A stretch of DNA of 64,000 nucleotides. Source: Fulvia fulva (Eukaryota > Ascomycota > Dothideomycetes > Mycosphaerellales > Mycosphaerellaceae). Both the position numbers and the translations under genes were made by a program. The stretch is from contig NC_063012.1 of assembly GCF_020509005.1 (NCBI RefSeq), positions 7,006,001 to 7,070,000 on the forward strand, read 5' to 3'. Below the pieces are notes generated by a model, which did not search any database, was not told where the DNA came from, and was given only the letters and a program-made list of their open reading frames with translations. Positions 1-11,139 of this stretch are shown piece by piece (position 1 is the first letter of the stretch; each line of letters begins with the position of its first letter).

Positions 1-554
1 AGGGCCATGGGGCGGCGTGCCATCCTTGAGCTGCGACTCTTTCTTGACAATGGAGCAGGCGCACTTGCCGCCGTGGTGACAGCAGCAGCCTTGCTCTTCG
101 GCGACGGCAGCCAGGTGGTAGGGGTCGTCGTCGATCTTCTTGGTGTGCTCGTCGTGGTAGCCGGCTTTGGCGCGCTCCTCAGCTTCGCGCAGGTGGATGC
201 ACTTCTCCTTGGAATGGTGCACCTTCTCGGCCTGGCCGCAGTCGCAACTGACGTGTGCCGACCGCTTCTTGCGCTCGAGTCGGCAGTGCTGGCATTGGGT
301 GACCGGGCGGCCCTTCTTGGGCACAAGCGTCAGCTCGCGGTCTGGGCAACGGTCAGCGACAGCATCATCATCATCATCATCACCACCACCACCGCACCCG
401 CACACACACACACACACACACACGCACACACATCCCCACCCGGCGACGGCGACGACACAGAGACCAACTTACCCGTGTGGTTGCAGCCACTCACGCGGTG
501 GCCCTTCAAGCATGACTGGCATGCCCATTTGGTGCCATCGCTCTTAAGAACCAT
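1..554 (-). CDS. Copper-fist transcription factor, N-terminal part (runs off the left edge)
   Basis: Zinc- and copper-binding regulator of the Ace1/Mac1/Cuf1 family, which in fungi controls genes for copper uptake, copper detoxification or iron saving in the nucleus. Exon 1 (554-473) starts at ATG and encodes the family signature: Trp10, then C-X2-C-X8-C-X-H (ACQSC, SGCNH). The intron is 472-342 (GTAAGT...CCAG). Exon 2 (341-1) continues in frame with DRELTLVPKKGRP, the basic KGRP minor-groove motif, then the second zinc half CQHC...HVSCDCG. A Cys/His cluster (GCCCHHGGKCAC) near the left edge could bind copper. Splicing was inferred from frame and family match: the last base of exon 1 plus the first two of exon 2 give the Asp of HTDRE. 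The intron is rich in microsatellites. The C-terminal part lies outside the window, so the subfamily (activator of detoxification or of uptake) cannot be decided. Confidence 0.93.
342..472 (-). repeat. Microsatellite-filled intron of the copper-fist gene
   Basis: The 131-bp intron holds a (CA)n tract at about 401-424 and an ATC/ACC trinucleotide tract at about 364-393 (plus-strand sense). Both tracts lie between a GTAAGT donor and a CCCAG acceptor on the minus strand. Their length is likely to vary between isolates. Confidence 0.75.
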
Positions 555-1671
555 TCCGGGTGGTGTTGCTCGACGTCGGATCTGCGGGTGCGCGACTTTC
601 GGGCGGGCTGCTTGCGCGGTGGTATGACAGGGCTCGTGGTGGTGGTGGTGGTCGTCGTCGTCGTTGCGTCGTCGTCGTTCAGTGGTAGAGGTGCAGAAGG
701 TGGTATACTGGGAGAATAGGAAGGTGAGGCCGAGCCGGTCGTCAAAATGCGTTGGGTATCTCTTCTAATCGTCCTCCATCCGGAACGCCTTCAGTGCTCT
801 GTTGTTACGCCAAGCGCGACAATGAAACCCGTCCCTCCGTAGGAATCGCCACGGAGTCGTGGGAGGCGGAGCGGGGGAGCGTTCAAGGCCGAGCACACCA
901 CCAGAGGCGGCGGCTGTGAAATGGCCGGACTATAGATGTGTATGAACGATCAAAATCGGCGTGCTCCTCGACTGTCGTGCCTCAAGAGCAAGAGCAAGGA
1001 GCAGGACAGAAAAGAGCGGGCAGGCTCACAGCGCAGCACACAGCAGAAGCCAGTCCGTGTGCACGCCAGATCACGCTTGTTAAGCTCCAGCTTGTTTCCA
1101 TGTCAATCGCCTCCACTCCGCAAAGCGCCCGAGAAATAATACACTAAGTTACTCGCAGTCTCGCAGCTCCTCTCACAGTCTGATCCCGTGCTTCATGCAC
1201 TGCCACTGTCCTCAATGTCATTGTCCATCTGGCGACGTGCCGGAGACGACCATCCCGAACTTAGCTCTACCCGGTTGTGTACATGAGCTCATTCGACGCG
1301 GTCCCTGGAGTCTACCACTGGATGGCTCTCCATGTCGCGCAGAGTTTACTCTCCGCTCTGCCATCCATCAGCCCGCAAGTGTTGTACATCATGTTTGTGC
1401 ATTTCCTACACCTAGGTTGTCATAAACTACAGCTAAGAAGCGCAGATCACCAAGCCGTCCACTCCATCATCCCGCGTTTGTTGACTGTACATACTGCAGG
1501 CTGCGTCGCCCATTAGCGCCATGTCTCGCACTCTTTTAAACATTTCCGACCACCAGCAGACTATTCGGTAGCTGCAGCCGACCGCTGTGCCGACTGCCTT
1601 GCAGTGTGAAGTTCGGACCAAAAAGTCATGCTGCCAATCTCACGAGTTGTTGACAGAATACAGCCGTCGTA
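555..1671. other. Intergenic region upstream of the copper-fist gene
   Basis: No convincing gene is seen here. A GGT/GTC trinucleotide microsatellite lies at about 634-677. The region should hold the promoter and 5' UTR of the copper-fist gene and the 3' UTR of the helicase gene, whose stop is at 1672. Composition is normal, with abundant CpA and TpG and no RIP signature. Small open frames here show no family resemblance. Confidence 0.6.
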
Positions 1672-3199
1672 TCATGTTGTGGTTTTCGGCGCGTTGTCGT
1701 TGACCTCGCGGGACAGTATCCTCTGAATCTCAGCAAGCCGTCCGCTTCGAGCGCCATCGCGCTTGTTGCTCTTCTCGGAAAAGGCCACCATCATCTGGAA
1801 ATGCATTAGCTCGCATGCCACATTGCATGACTGTTGGGAAACGCTCACCAGCTTGCGCTTGTCTGCTTGAACCATAAGCGTATCTTCTTCGATGCTGCCA
1901 TCCATTACGAGCCTGAACACTCGAGTCTCTCGTTTCTGTCCTAGTCTGTGTACGCGATCTACAGCTTGGTCCTCGATCGCTGGAGCCCACCATGTGTCGG
2001 AAAGGATGACATTGTTCGCAGCCGTCAGATTGAGCCCGACAGCGCAGACGCCCAAGGATGCGAGCATGACTGTGGTGCCTTTGTCTTGCTCTAAAGCCTG
2101 TAGTGCTCCATCACGCTTGGAAGCAGACATTGTACCATCAAGTCTGCAGTACTTGTAGCCTTCGTTGTCGAGTCTCGACTGCACAATGTCTAGGAAACGC
2201 GTCCACTGGGAAAAGATCACGGTTTTGTTGCCGTCACCCTTGGTGGCTTCCAGTATTCTAACCAAGGCCTCCAGCTTCGAAGACGATTGGGTCAGGTCCA
2301 TGTCGTCATCAGCAGATTCGTCGCTGCAATCGTTGGCTGGACCCACAAGCACAGTGTCATCTGGTAGCTCGGCACGACACATGGGGCACTTGTGTTGTGT
2401 CTCAATGACCTTCGAGATGCATTCCTGTCCGAATGCATGACCGCAAGTGGTGATGACGGGGTTGTGTAGTGTCTCCAGGCAAATGGCGCAGTCTTCCTGC
2501 GACTCGACCTGGACTTGAAGAACATCCTGCAAAGCTTTCTTGTTCTCAGGCGTCAAGGCCACAGTCTTTTGCGTTTCCAGCTGTGCGAGCAGATTTGTGA
2601 CCCGTTCGCCACACAGCTGCCAGTGGTTGCAACACTGCCGCAGCCGAAGCAGAATCTCTAGCAGATGCTGATATGCGCTCGACGAACCTTTGGCTCCATT
2701 ATTTCTCTTTTCGGTGTACGTCTTCATCATACCTTTGGCCTGCGCAAAAAGGGCTTCGAAGCGCTCTCTCTCTTTATCGGTGAAGTCGATACGGTGGACG
2801 AACTCCTCCAGCTTCGGTAGCTTCAGGTCGATAAACTTCATGTCTTTCCGCCTCCTCAGCGAGAATGCCTTCATGATGGCCTTGAGCAACGCTGTAGCGC
2901 TCTCATCGCCATTCTTGATCGGACGTACCAATACACAATTGAACAACTCGAGCTGGTCCAGACCTCCACTGACACCAATGAACCTCAGCAATGAGTAAAG
3001 GTCTGCAAGCGAGTTGACGATTGGTGTTCCAGTCAGCACCCACCTCGATCGGGAGAAGAGACTGCAGACAGCCATGGACCCTTTGGTCTTAGGGTTTCTG
3101 ACTTGATGGCCTTCGTCCAGAATGATGCGCCTCCACTCCATGCTGTAAAGTCCGTGCGTGCGTAACTTGCGCTCAGGTTGTTTTGAGCCTTTGCCACCG

Positions 3200-3207
<8 letters not shown>
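1672..3207 (-). pseudogene. HLTF/Rad5-like SNF2-RING helicase, 3' half, separated from its 5' half by a LINE
   Basis: C-terminal half (510 codons from the MPGG at 3204) of a SNF2-family ATPase with an embedded RING finger, a family that remodels stalled replication forks and ubiquitinates PCNA. Visible in order: the DEAH-type box ILDEGHQ, the motif RWVLTGTP, a RING finger (CAICLE...TTCGHAF...HKCPMC), and a helicase C domain ending in DQAVDRVHRLGQKR. The protein continues exactly from the MPGG that ends the family-like part of the frame at 11041-12546; rejoining gives about 980 residues, normal for the family. The RING has Gly where the ligand after the His (H-X2-C) is expected. Apart from the insertion the frame is open. 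Whether any truncated product is made from this half is unknown. Confidence 0.92.
3194..3207. repeat. Target-site duplication, left copy (CCACCGGGCATATA)
   Basis: Fourteen bases that recur exactly at 11126-11139. In the helicase gene they encode the MPGG residues. The two copies bracket the composite LINE, so they are the duplicated target of its insertion. Confidence 0.92.
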
Positions 3208-3238
<31 letters not shown>

Positions 3239-3300
3239 CATTAAGCTGTTGTGGTGCCTCCTGGCCCATGCAGCTGTTCTACGTACTTCTGTCTTACGAA

Positions 3301-3327
3301 GGGGAAACCGCTCGCGGTGAAAACCCC
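3301..3327 (-). other. 3' UTR hairpin of LINE family A (copy 1)
   Basis: On the element strand GGGG and CCCC form an outer stem around an inner stem ACCG/CGGT with a CGAG loop. It sits 68 nt before the start of the (TA)n tail. The same fold with different paired bases occurs in the other LINE families of this window (31669-31695, 51544-51570, 62711-62738). A role in recognition by the reverse transcriptase is inferred. Confidence 0.65.
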
Positions 3328-4151
3328 TCTCCTCTCCTATGCTACTGTTGTCCGTTGTTTGCCTTCCCGCTTTCCTTATAGAGGGTGCACTAGTGTCATG
3401 GGCCTGCCCTGATGACTACCTTGTCTGCATCCCCTTGGTCTCCCTCCTCTTCTCCGTCCACTCCTCCGTCTCGTTGGCTAGTTTAAACTGGGTGAGGTAT
3501 CCTTGTCTTAGGACCCAACGTGCTATCCTCTATACGTCGCTCTTGTTCGTAACGATCGACTAGTAGTCGCGTCTAGCTGCTCTCGCTCTCTATGTGCTCC
3601 GCCCTTCTACCCACTATGGGCACCGTACGACTATATATTCCGGGTTCTACGACGGGTAGCCACACTCGTACGCTAGGTTGTCTATGTCTAGGACGTTCCT
3701 CCTATATAAGTAAGCCCTAAGCCCGATGTGTTCGGACCGGATTTGGATTGTTACGCTTGCTTCTACCCTTATAAGGTCGCGGTATAGGAGGTAGTTATGT
3801 CTCTAGAAGGTTCGTAGGGCTGGGGGGCCTGTTCTCGCTAGCGGGTTACTATTCTATTCCTGTTCCTATAGGTAGCCGGCTACCTACTCTACGAGGCTCT
3901 AGGACTTTCCCTTGCTCCCCTTCTTTTCCCGGGTTCTTCGTTCCTCCTCCTCCCTCGCTAGCCACTCCGGCGTTCCTTATACTTTCCTAAAAACCCGTAA
4001 GTCGTCCCGCTTCTAACTCCTCCTTACGTACGGTCCTATATATAGCCGGCTGTATCTCTATACGATTCGTGCTGTCTTATCGTAGATAGTTTACTGTACT
4101 AGGTACTCTATCGACTTCGCCGTATATTAGATCCTTATCCCTTAGATATAG

Positions 4152-6743
4152 ATAGATAGATAGATTTGTCATTCCCCTGTTCTAGGACCCTATCCGGCCT
4201 ATATAGGTATATATCTATTGTTATATATAAAGGGAAACCCGAATAGGTGAAAACCCTTCCCGCCCCCGACTACTCCTTATCTAGTTTAGCTTTCCCTCTA
4301 AACGTACGTAGTCTATATCACTACCCCGTTAGCCCCCGCTCCTAGCCGGTCTCGTCGCGCTACGTCGTGTCCTCTCTTCCTATACTGTTCCTACTAGGCG
4401 GTACTATTCTAGCCAGCCCTTCTCTAGTATCTAGTTCGTAATGCGCCGTAGGTCCTTAGCGTTGTTAAGAAGTGCCCTAATCGTCCGGTTCCTCGCCTTT
4501 GCCATCCACTCCCCCCTTCCTAGCGACTACCTCGGACAGACGAGGAGTACGTACCGTACGTTCTAGGAGCGATAGCCGTAGGGGTAGCTAGTATTCGTAT
4601 ATCCTAGAACCTTCCTCTATAATAGGTACCCCTAGAGGCCGATATGTTCGCTTCGTAGTTAGGTTACTATACTACTCTATGCCCTCGTAAGGCGGTAGTA
4701 GATAAGCTTCGGGGGGTGCTTAACCGCGGATTTTGTAGCTAACTATTCCTTAGGTTGTCCCGCTAGCTAAGGGCGTCTACTATACCCTATAACCTAGTTG
4801 TTCTACCTCTCTTTCTATAGTTGCTCTATAAACGATTTCTTACCTTCCTATTATATTACTAGCTATTCGTCCCTTACCCGGTAGTTCGGCTCGTTTCCGG
4901 GTCGAATACCCCTATACGCTAGTACTAATTTGCGGGCCCTTACGACTATACTAGCGATAACCTTCTATACTAGGTACTATGCCGACTTGCCTAAGTAGGA
5001 GGTCCGTAGTCCCTAGATATATAGGTCGATCGGCGGTATAGCGGTCTCGTACTTAAGCATCCTCGTTAGTATCGACTTATATACCCCGGTAACCTTCCTT
5101 AGGCATTAGTTTTGGATCTTCGCTAGCGGCGCGACGAGTCCCTTCGATAGGTAGGCCCTCTCGCCTAAGGACCACACTTAGCTACTATAGGTAAGGACTG
5201 GCCGTATAATAGCCGTATATAGAAGTCGTGACTACCGGAAGTCCGCCCCCTATATAGACGTAGTAAGCCTCTAGTATAATGCTATATTCTGTTTAGCTTT
5301 CCGTAATATTGCCTATACGTACTTCCTCTACCGTAGCGCCGGGTCCACCTATAGTCCGAGGATCCTAAGCTGATTTGCCGGGTTAGTCGTATGCCCCTAT
5401 ATCTAGATAGAAGCTTATATATTGTGGAACCGTGGCCGGCGCGTAAAGTGTATTAGATTATACTTTTCTAGGGCAAACCGAGCCCCGTGCCTCCTAGCCT
5501 AGTCCTCGCAGATCTTGTACTTCTCTTCTAGTAGCCTACAGTTCTCCTTAGTCGAGGAAGACTACGCTAGGATGTTTATGTCGTCTACGAAGCCGCTCGT
5601 AGCGGTGTTCTAGGATTCTAGGGCTAGGAGCAGCGTCGCTATAAAGAAGAGGAACAGAATAGGTACTAGCGTTAAGCCTTACGGGATTCTAGTATAGACT
5701 ACTTGAAATAGGCTTCTATACTAGCCGACTAGGATCGACGTACTACGGTTTTGGAGGTAGGACCGTACGAAGTTGACAAGCTACTTAGGGAGTCCTTTCG
5801 ACCTTAGGATATAGAGTAGCCGCGGGTATAATACGTAGTCGAAGGCTCCCGATATGTCTAGGCTAAGTAAGGAAGCCACCTTGTCCCTATTCTTATACTA
5901 GATAGCCTTTACCTAAGAGGTGATAAGTTCTATCGCGGATAGCGTCGATCGCTATAGGCGCGTACCTATCTAGGTGTCCGGGAGTAGGGAGTGTTCCTCT
6001 ACCGCCTCGGAGAGTCTCGTTATAACTAGCTTCTTAAGCGCCTTCCTAAGAGTGTTAAGGAGCGCAATTAGGCGGTACGACTTCACCTACGTATAGTCTT
6101 CCTTCTACGGCTTACGTAGGACCACTGTCGTCGATTGTTTAAAAGCTATCGGGTAGTACCCGGTCTATAGGTAGGCGTTAAAGATCGCTATAACTACTAG
6201 GGCTAGTTGATCTCTATACTTCTTTAGTAGCTCGTTTACGATCCTATCCGGCCCCGGGGCTTTCTTCGCCGGCAACTTCCTTAGTATAGCGGCAACTTCT
6301 CCCTCGGACACCTCCTATTAGACCGCGATACTAGGGGCTAGGGGAGTAGAGCTATTTATGTCGCTTAGATCAGCCTCGACTAGGGGCGGGAAGAACTTGC
6401 TAGCTAGTAGACGCGCCTTGGCCTCGGGGTCGCTAACCGGGCCACTAGGCGATTGTAGCGCTAGGATAGAGAAGGAGGGGCCCTATATAGGGTCCTGTCG
6501 GGCCCATTTCGCTAGCTTCTATATCTTCTCTAGCTTGCCGGCGATTTCTTCCACTATAGCCCTCTAGCCGACTGCTTTCTCCCTTCGTATTATAGCTTTC
6601 TTCTATTAGTATACCTCCCTATATACGTTCTAGGCCTCCTCGCTATAGCTGCTCGTCTATACCCGGCGGGCTCTCCTTGCTTCTCTTACTACCGTAGTGC
6701 ACTCCGGCGTCTAGTATAGTTTGGACTATATCGTTAGTTAGGC
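4152..6743 (-). mobile_element. Nested 5'-truncated family B LINE inside composite copy 1
   Basis: A 2592-bp insertion starting inside ORF2, ahead of the reverse transcriptase, and ending in a TATC-type tail (GATA on the plus strand, 4152-4165). A 15-bp target duplication of family A sequence (ATCCCTTAGATATAG) lies at 4137-4151 and 6744-6758. Its own FVDD box reads on the minus strand at about 5572-5590, which is why the composite shows two reverse transcriptase domains. Heavily RIP-mutated. Confidence 0.88.
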
Positions 6744-9700
6744 ATCCCTTAGATATAGTAACGGATAGGTAGTGTCCCGGTCTCTATCTCGGCTACTCTC
6801 GTCGGTATAGTCTTATACGCTCCGAGAATTCTCCTTAAGTTGCCTACTTAGGTTCGATTAAGAGGCTATTCGATCCGTTACGGTACTAGCTTATTAACTC
6901 CCCCCGTGCCCTAGATTTATGCCCCGTAAAGTATCGCTAGTTAAACGATTACTTTATACATTATTCTTACTTTATCGAAGGTCGCCCCCTACGTTGACTT
7001 AGTAAGACGTATTATTAATGCCTCGTTTACTTATGCCCTATTCTAGGCCTTCTTAATCTATAGGTTCTAGCTTAGCTTCGGGTCTAGCTAGATTCCTAGT
7101 ACTCGGAGTTCGGGGGAGGGCTTCGTCTCGTATCCCTAGATTGTTATTATTACCTATATATTGTAGTAGGTCCTCGCTTTACTAAATTAGATCAGCTAGT
7201 ATTTCTCTAGGGCAAAACGGACGCCGTAGCGTCTAGCCTAGTCCTCGTATACTCTATATCTCTCCGTAAGTAGTCTATAGTTTTCCTCCGTTATCGCGGA
7301 CTAGGCTAGGATGTTTATGTCGTCTACGAAGCCTAACGCCGAAGTCTAAGGGGACGTAAGTAAGGGGATAAGGTCGGCTATAAAGATTAGGAATAGGATT
7401 AGGGATAGCGTAGATTCTTAGGAGATTCCGGTCTCTACGTATACTCTTTCGGATTTATACCTCCCGAGGACTATTCTCGTAGTCCTCTCCTCTTTAAGGA
7501 AGGAGTATATAAATTTCGTGGCCTATACGGGGACTCCCTTCTATCGGAGTATATAGAGTAGTCTTTTATAGGAGACGTTATCGAATACTCCGGAGATGTC
7601 TAGGGAGAGTAGCGATGCTATTCTATTCCGTCTATAGTACTAGAGGGTTTAGATCTGTTCGGTTATTAGTTCTATTACCGTAAGGGTTAAGCGGTTACTT
7701 CTCCCTCCTATCTATGTCTCCGGGAGGATATTATTCTCCGCGACTAGTTTTATAAGTCTCTAGGCTACTACCTTCTCTAGGATCTTCCCTATTATATTTA
7801 GGAGCGTAATCGGTCTATAACTTAAGCCTATTATAGTCTTCCTTCTATAGCTTCCGGATAACTACTATTAGGGAGTCTCTATACGGCTTCGGATAGTAGC
7901 CTTTCCGTAGATAAGTAGTAAAGAGCTTAGCTAGGCTCGGGGCGATTTCCTCTTTATATTCCTTTAGTAGGAGGTTTAGGATTTTGTCGGGCCCTAGGGC
8001 CTTTCTTCCCTCAAGTCGTCCTATTACGGCCTTAACCTCGCCTAGCTAGACTGTCTAGTATATATCTAGTAGTTCCGGGTACGACGTGCCTACTATATCC
8101 GTTAGGTCCGCGTCGACTTATATTAAGAAGAAGTAGTCCGTAAACGCCTTCGCTTTTACCTCCGGCGTTAACCTTAGCGTCCCCGTTATATCGACTATAG
8201 GTAGGAAGTGAGGCGTCTTCTCTATCCTACCGGCTCTCGCCTACCTCGCTAGTCGCTATATCTAGTTAGGATTCTCTATTACGAGCCCGACCGTCGTTCT
8301 CTAGTCTAGCTATTTATCCCGACGTATCTAGGCTTTCTTAGCTTAGCTAGCCCTTTAGTATACGTCCTATATTGCTTATATATGCTCCTTCGTCTACTCT
8401 GGTCTAGCCCTCCTCGCCTCCTTTACCCTTTCCGTGTACGCCGGGGTCTAGAATAGCTTCTATCTTTAAGAAGGTCGAATATAGGGTATATACCGATAAG
8501 CTACCTCCTATACGACTATCGTTATCCGTTCGGCTTCTTTGTCGAGCTCGGCTTCTTATTCTGCTTCTATTCCCGCTTCTAGTCCCGTATTTGCTCTATT
8601 ATCGTATAGTCGTACCGCTAGTTCGTCTTAGATTTCCTTCTACGGGGCCTTCTTCTAGTTTAGGCGTAGCTCCGCTATAGGTTCCTCCTCGACTCCTACC
8701 TCGATTATTATCTAGATCGGGATATAGTCTAATCCTACTTCGAGTAAGAGGTTCGGGCGGTACTTATCTAGTCTCGTTACTAGCTCTCTCGAGAGGAAGT
8801 ATAGGTTAATCGTACTTACGCTTAATCTCGTCTTCTACGTCTCTATATCCTTTACGGTCGCTAGTTCTATATCGCGGCTCGCGGTGATTTCTAGTAACTT
8901 GCCTCCTAGGTATACGTATAGGGGGGTGAAGTCTAGACCCTATTACAGGTAGTAAAGGTTAAAGTCGCCTACTAGGACTTAGTATTTATCCCCTTGTTCG
9001 AGTATCCGGTCTAGCGTAGCTAGGGTTCCTAGGTCTCTACTCGTTCGTCCTTATAGGGGAGGGTTATAGACGTTATAGATTCGGACGGTTCCCTAGCCTA
9101 TTGCTATTTCGATTGTCGTTATGTCCTCCTAGTAGCCCTCCGGCTATAGTACGACCTTCTATACTTCTATACTAATAGCCTTATTTACGTAGGTATATAT
9201 TCTTAAGGTATATCCTATACCCCTACCGATTACCGTATAGTATCGTTAGTCGTTATAGGTTGCCGGTTTACTTATATATAGGTTAGTCTAAGGTTCCTAT
9301 AGCGCTACGACATAGTGCTTTTAGTAGTCGAGTTCTTATAGAAAGTAGAGCTAGACCTTATCTTTACTTTTATTAACGTTATACTATATAATAGTAAGGT
9401 TGTCCTATACTACTACTACGGGCTAGCTAGGATAATGTCTATAGGGGTGCTCCGGGCTTAGGTAGTACCTACGGTTATCGTATCTTCCTCTTAGGTTAGT
9501 AGGCCTTCGGCCGGTAGGGGTGTTCTAAAAATCCGTATCTGTCCTATCTCGTTTACTACCCTATTTAGCCCCCTTAGCCGTCCTAGCGGCGGGTACGTAC
9601 TCGGTAGGGTGCCCCTTGTTACCTCCTCCGTTCTCTTTCTTTTTGCCGCCTTAAAGCCTTTATATTGAGCGCTACTTTACTACGGGATAGAGTACCTCGC

Positions 9701-11125
9701 TAGGGTCGTTATTCGTACTTAGTTAGCCTTCCCTTTTACGGCGATCCGGGTTAGGCATTAGCTCGAGTACGCCGGGTGTTTCCGGCTATAGTATACGTAC
9801 CTTACTTCTTCTCGTAGGTATTGCTTTCCCTAGTATAGGCCTACGTAGTATAGGTACTTCGGGGTCTTCTCCGTATATTTCGGGGCGATATGTCCGTACT
9901 ATTAGTAGTTAAAGCATTAGAGTACTCTATAGCTACTCTAGTAGATTTCCGTGTCAAGACGTTCGTAGTTCTAGTATAGTCCTTTATCTAGGACAAGGTT
10001 TACCTATTCCGTAATTGCTATCTAGATAATTAACGAGGAGTATATCTTTATTAGTTCGACGCTCCTATATAGCTAGACGGCCTTAGAGAAGCGTACTCCT
10101 AGGGATGTGCTCTAGTTCTATATTTGTAGCTAGGGGAGGTTATTTTCGACCTTAAAGGTTCTAGGGACCCCGTAGGCTATTACTATAAATTGTTAGTAGG
10201 AGACCTTTACTAACTTTACTACTTTAGTTTTCTATTCCTTATACGTCTCGAGTCTTTATTAGTCTGTCTCCTATACGGTAAAAAGCCTTACTACTCCCCT
10301 TAGCTCTACCTTCGCTCCTACGATCTCCTTCCGGCCGATTCTATCTACGAGCTCCTTACTCGTAAGGCCCTCGAGTTCCCTTTTCTCCTCCGGGTCGGTA
10401 ACGTAGACTCGGATCGCGTTATTAGTCCTCTAGGGCTAGGCCGGGTAGTGTCCCGCGGCGATTATAGCCTACGTAGGGTTCTTCTATTATATTACGTACT
10501 ATATAGTCTAGTAGATCGTTCTTAGAGTCTAGTGTTCGAGTGCCTTAAGTATACTAAGGAGCTACGCGATTATATTCTTATATACTCGGGCTAGGTGTCC
10601 GTCTTCGTCTAGTATTACCTAGGCTTCTTTATATAGTTCTATCTATACGGAGGGACCGGGGGCGGCTAGGGTTCGTTATACCTTTCCTTAACCCTTAGTA
10701 TATTGTCGTTAGCTATTATCTTACTATTACTAGGTTAGTTATTAGCTTAGCTATTAAAGGGTTAGTTACTACTAGCTAGATTCCTATATCGTATCCCCGT
10801 TTATAGAGATTTGGGTGTCCCTCGCGAGCTGCTTGATGCTTGCGAGTTGGGCTTGGGAGCTAGTCTCCATATCGCTGCACTTCAGCTACGGCTGAGGTTA
10901 GAAGTTGCCTAAATAGGCAATTCACCTCCGCGGCTCCGCAATTTCAGGGTCCAGTCGGACAGGAGGTGGATTCCTGCTTTCTGGTCGCTTTCCGCGGCAA
11001 TTGCGCGGCCGCCGGCGCAGGCGCGCTGCTCTTGTTCTCGTTAGGTGATAGCCTTAATAGGCGCTTTCGAATGGTGTGTCGTGCGTGTCTCCGATCGATA
11101 GAAAAGCTTGTTGTACCTGTCACTT

Positions 11126-11139
11126 CCACCGGGCATATA
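11126..11139. repeat. Target-site duplication, right copy (CCACCGGGCATATA)
   Basis: Exact partner of 3194-3207; marks the 5' boundary of composite LINE copy 1 in the helicase gene. Confidence 0.92.

Larger units (their letters stand above)
3208..11125 (-). mobile_element. Composite LINE, copy 1 (family A with nested family B), inserted in the helicase gene
   Basis: A 7.9-kb Tad1-like non-LTR retrotransposon in minus orientation. From its 5' end (11125): a 5' UTR of about 0.4 kb, a degraded ORF1 with zinc knuckles, ORF2 endonuclease, and a reverse transcriptase whose FVDD box reads on the minus strand near 7310-7330. A second LINE (4152-6743) follows, then the remaining A-type 3' end with a (TA)n tail at 3208-3233. 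The interior is saturated with C-to-T type changes, with TAG in place of CAG throughout, so no protein survives. About 300 bp at each tip keep normal CpA and TpG content. A 14-bp target duplication flanks it. Copy 2 at 44676-52573 has the same structure. Confidence 0.9.

Noticed and set aside
7..627. Long plus-strand open frames over the first 630 bases
   Set aside because: They run antisense to the copper-fist exons and through microsatellites; the minus strand carries the clear family signature.
6358..6567. Open frame of 69 codons, similar to another at 49234-49473
   Set aside because: Both are antisense readings of the same family B LINE segment; shared only because the segments are copies.
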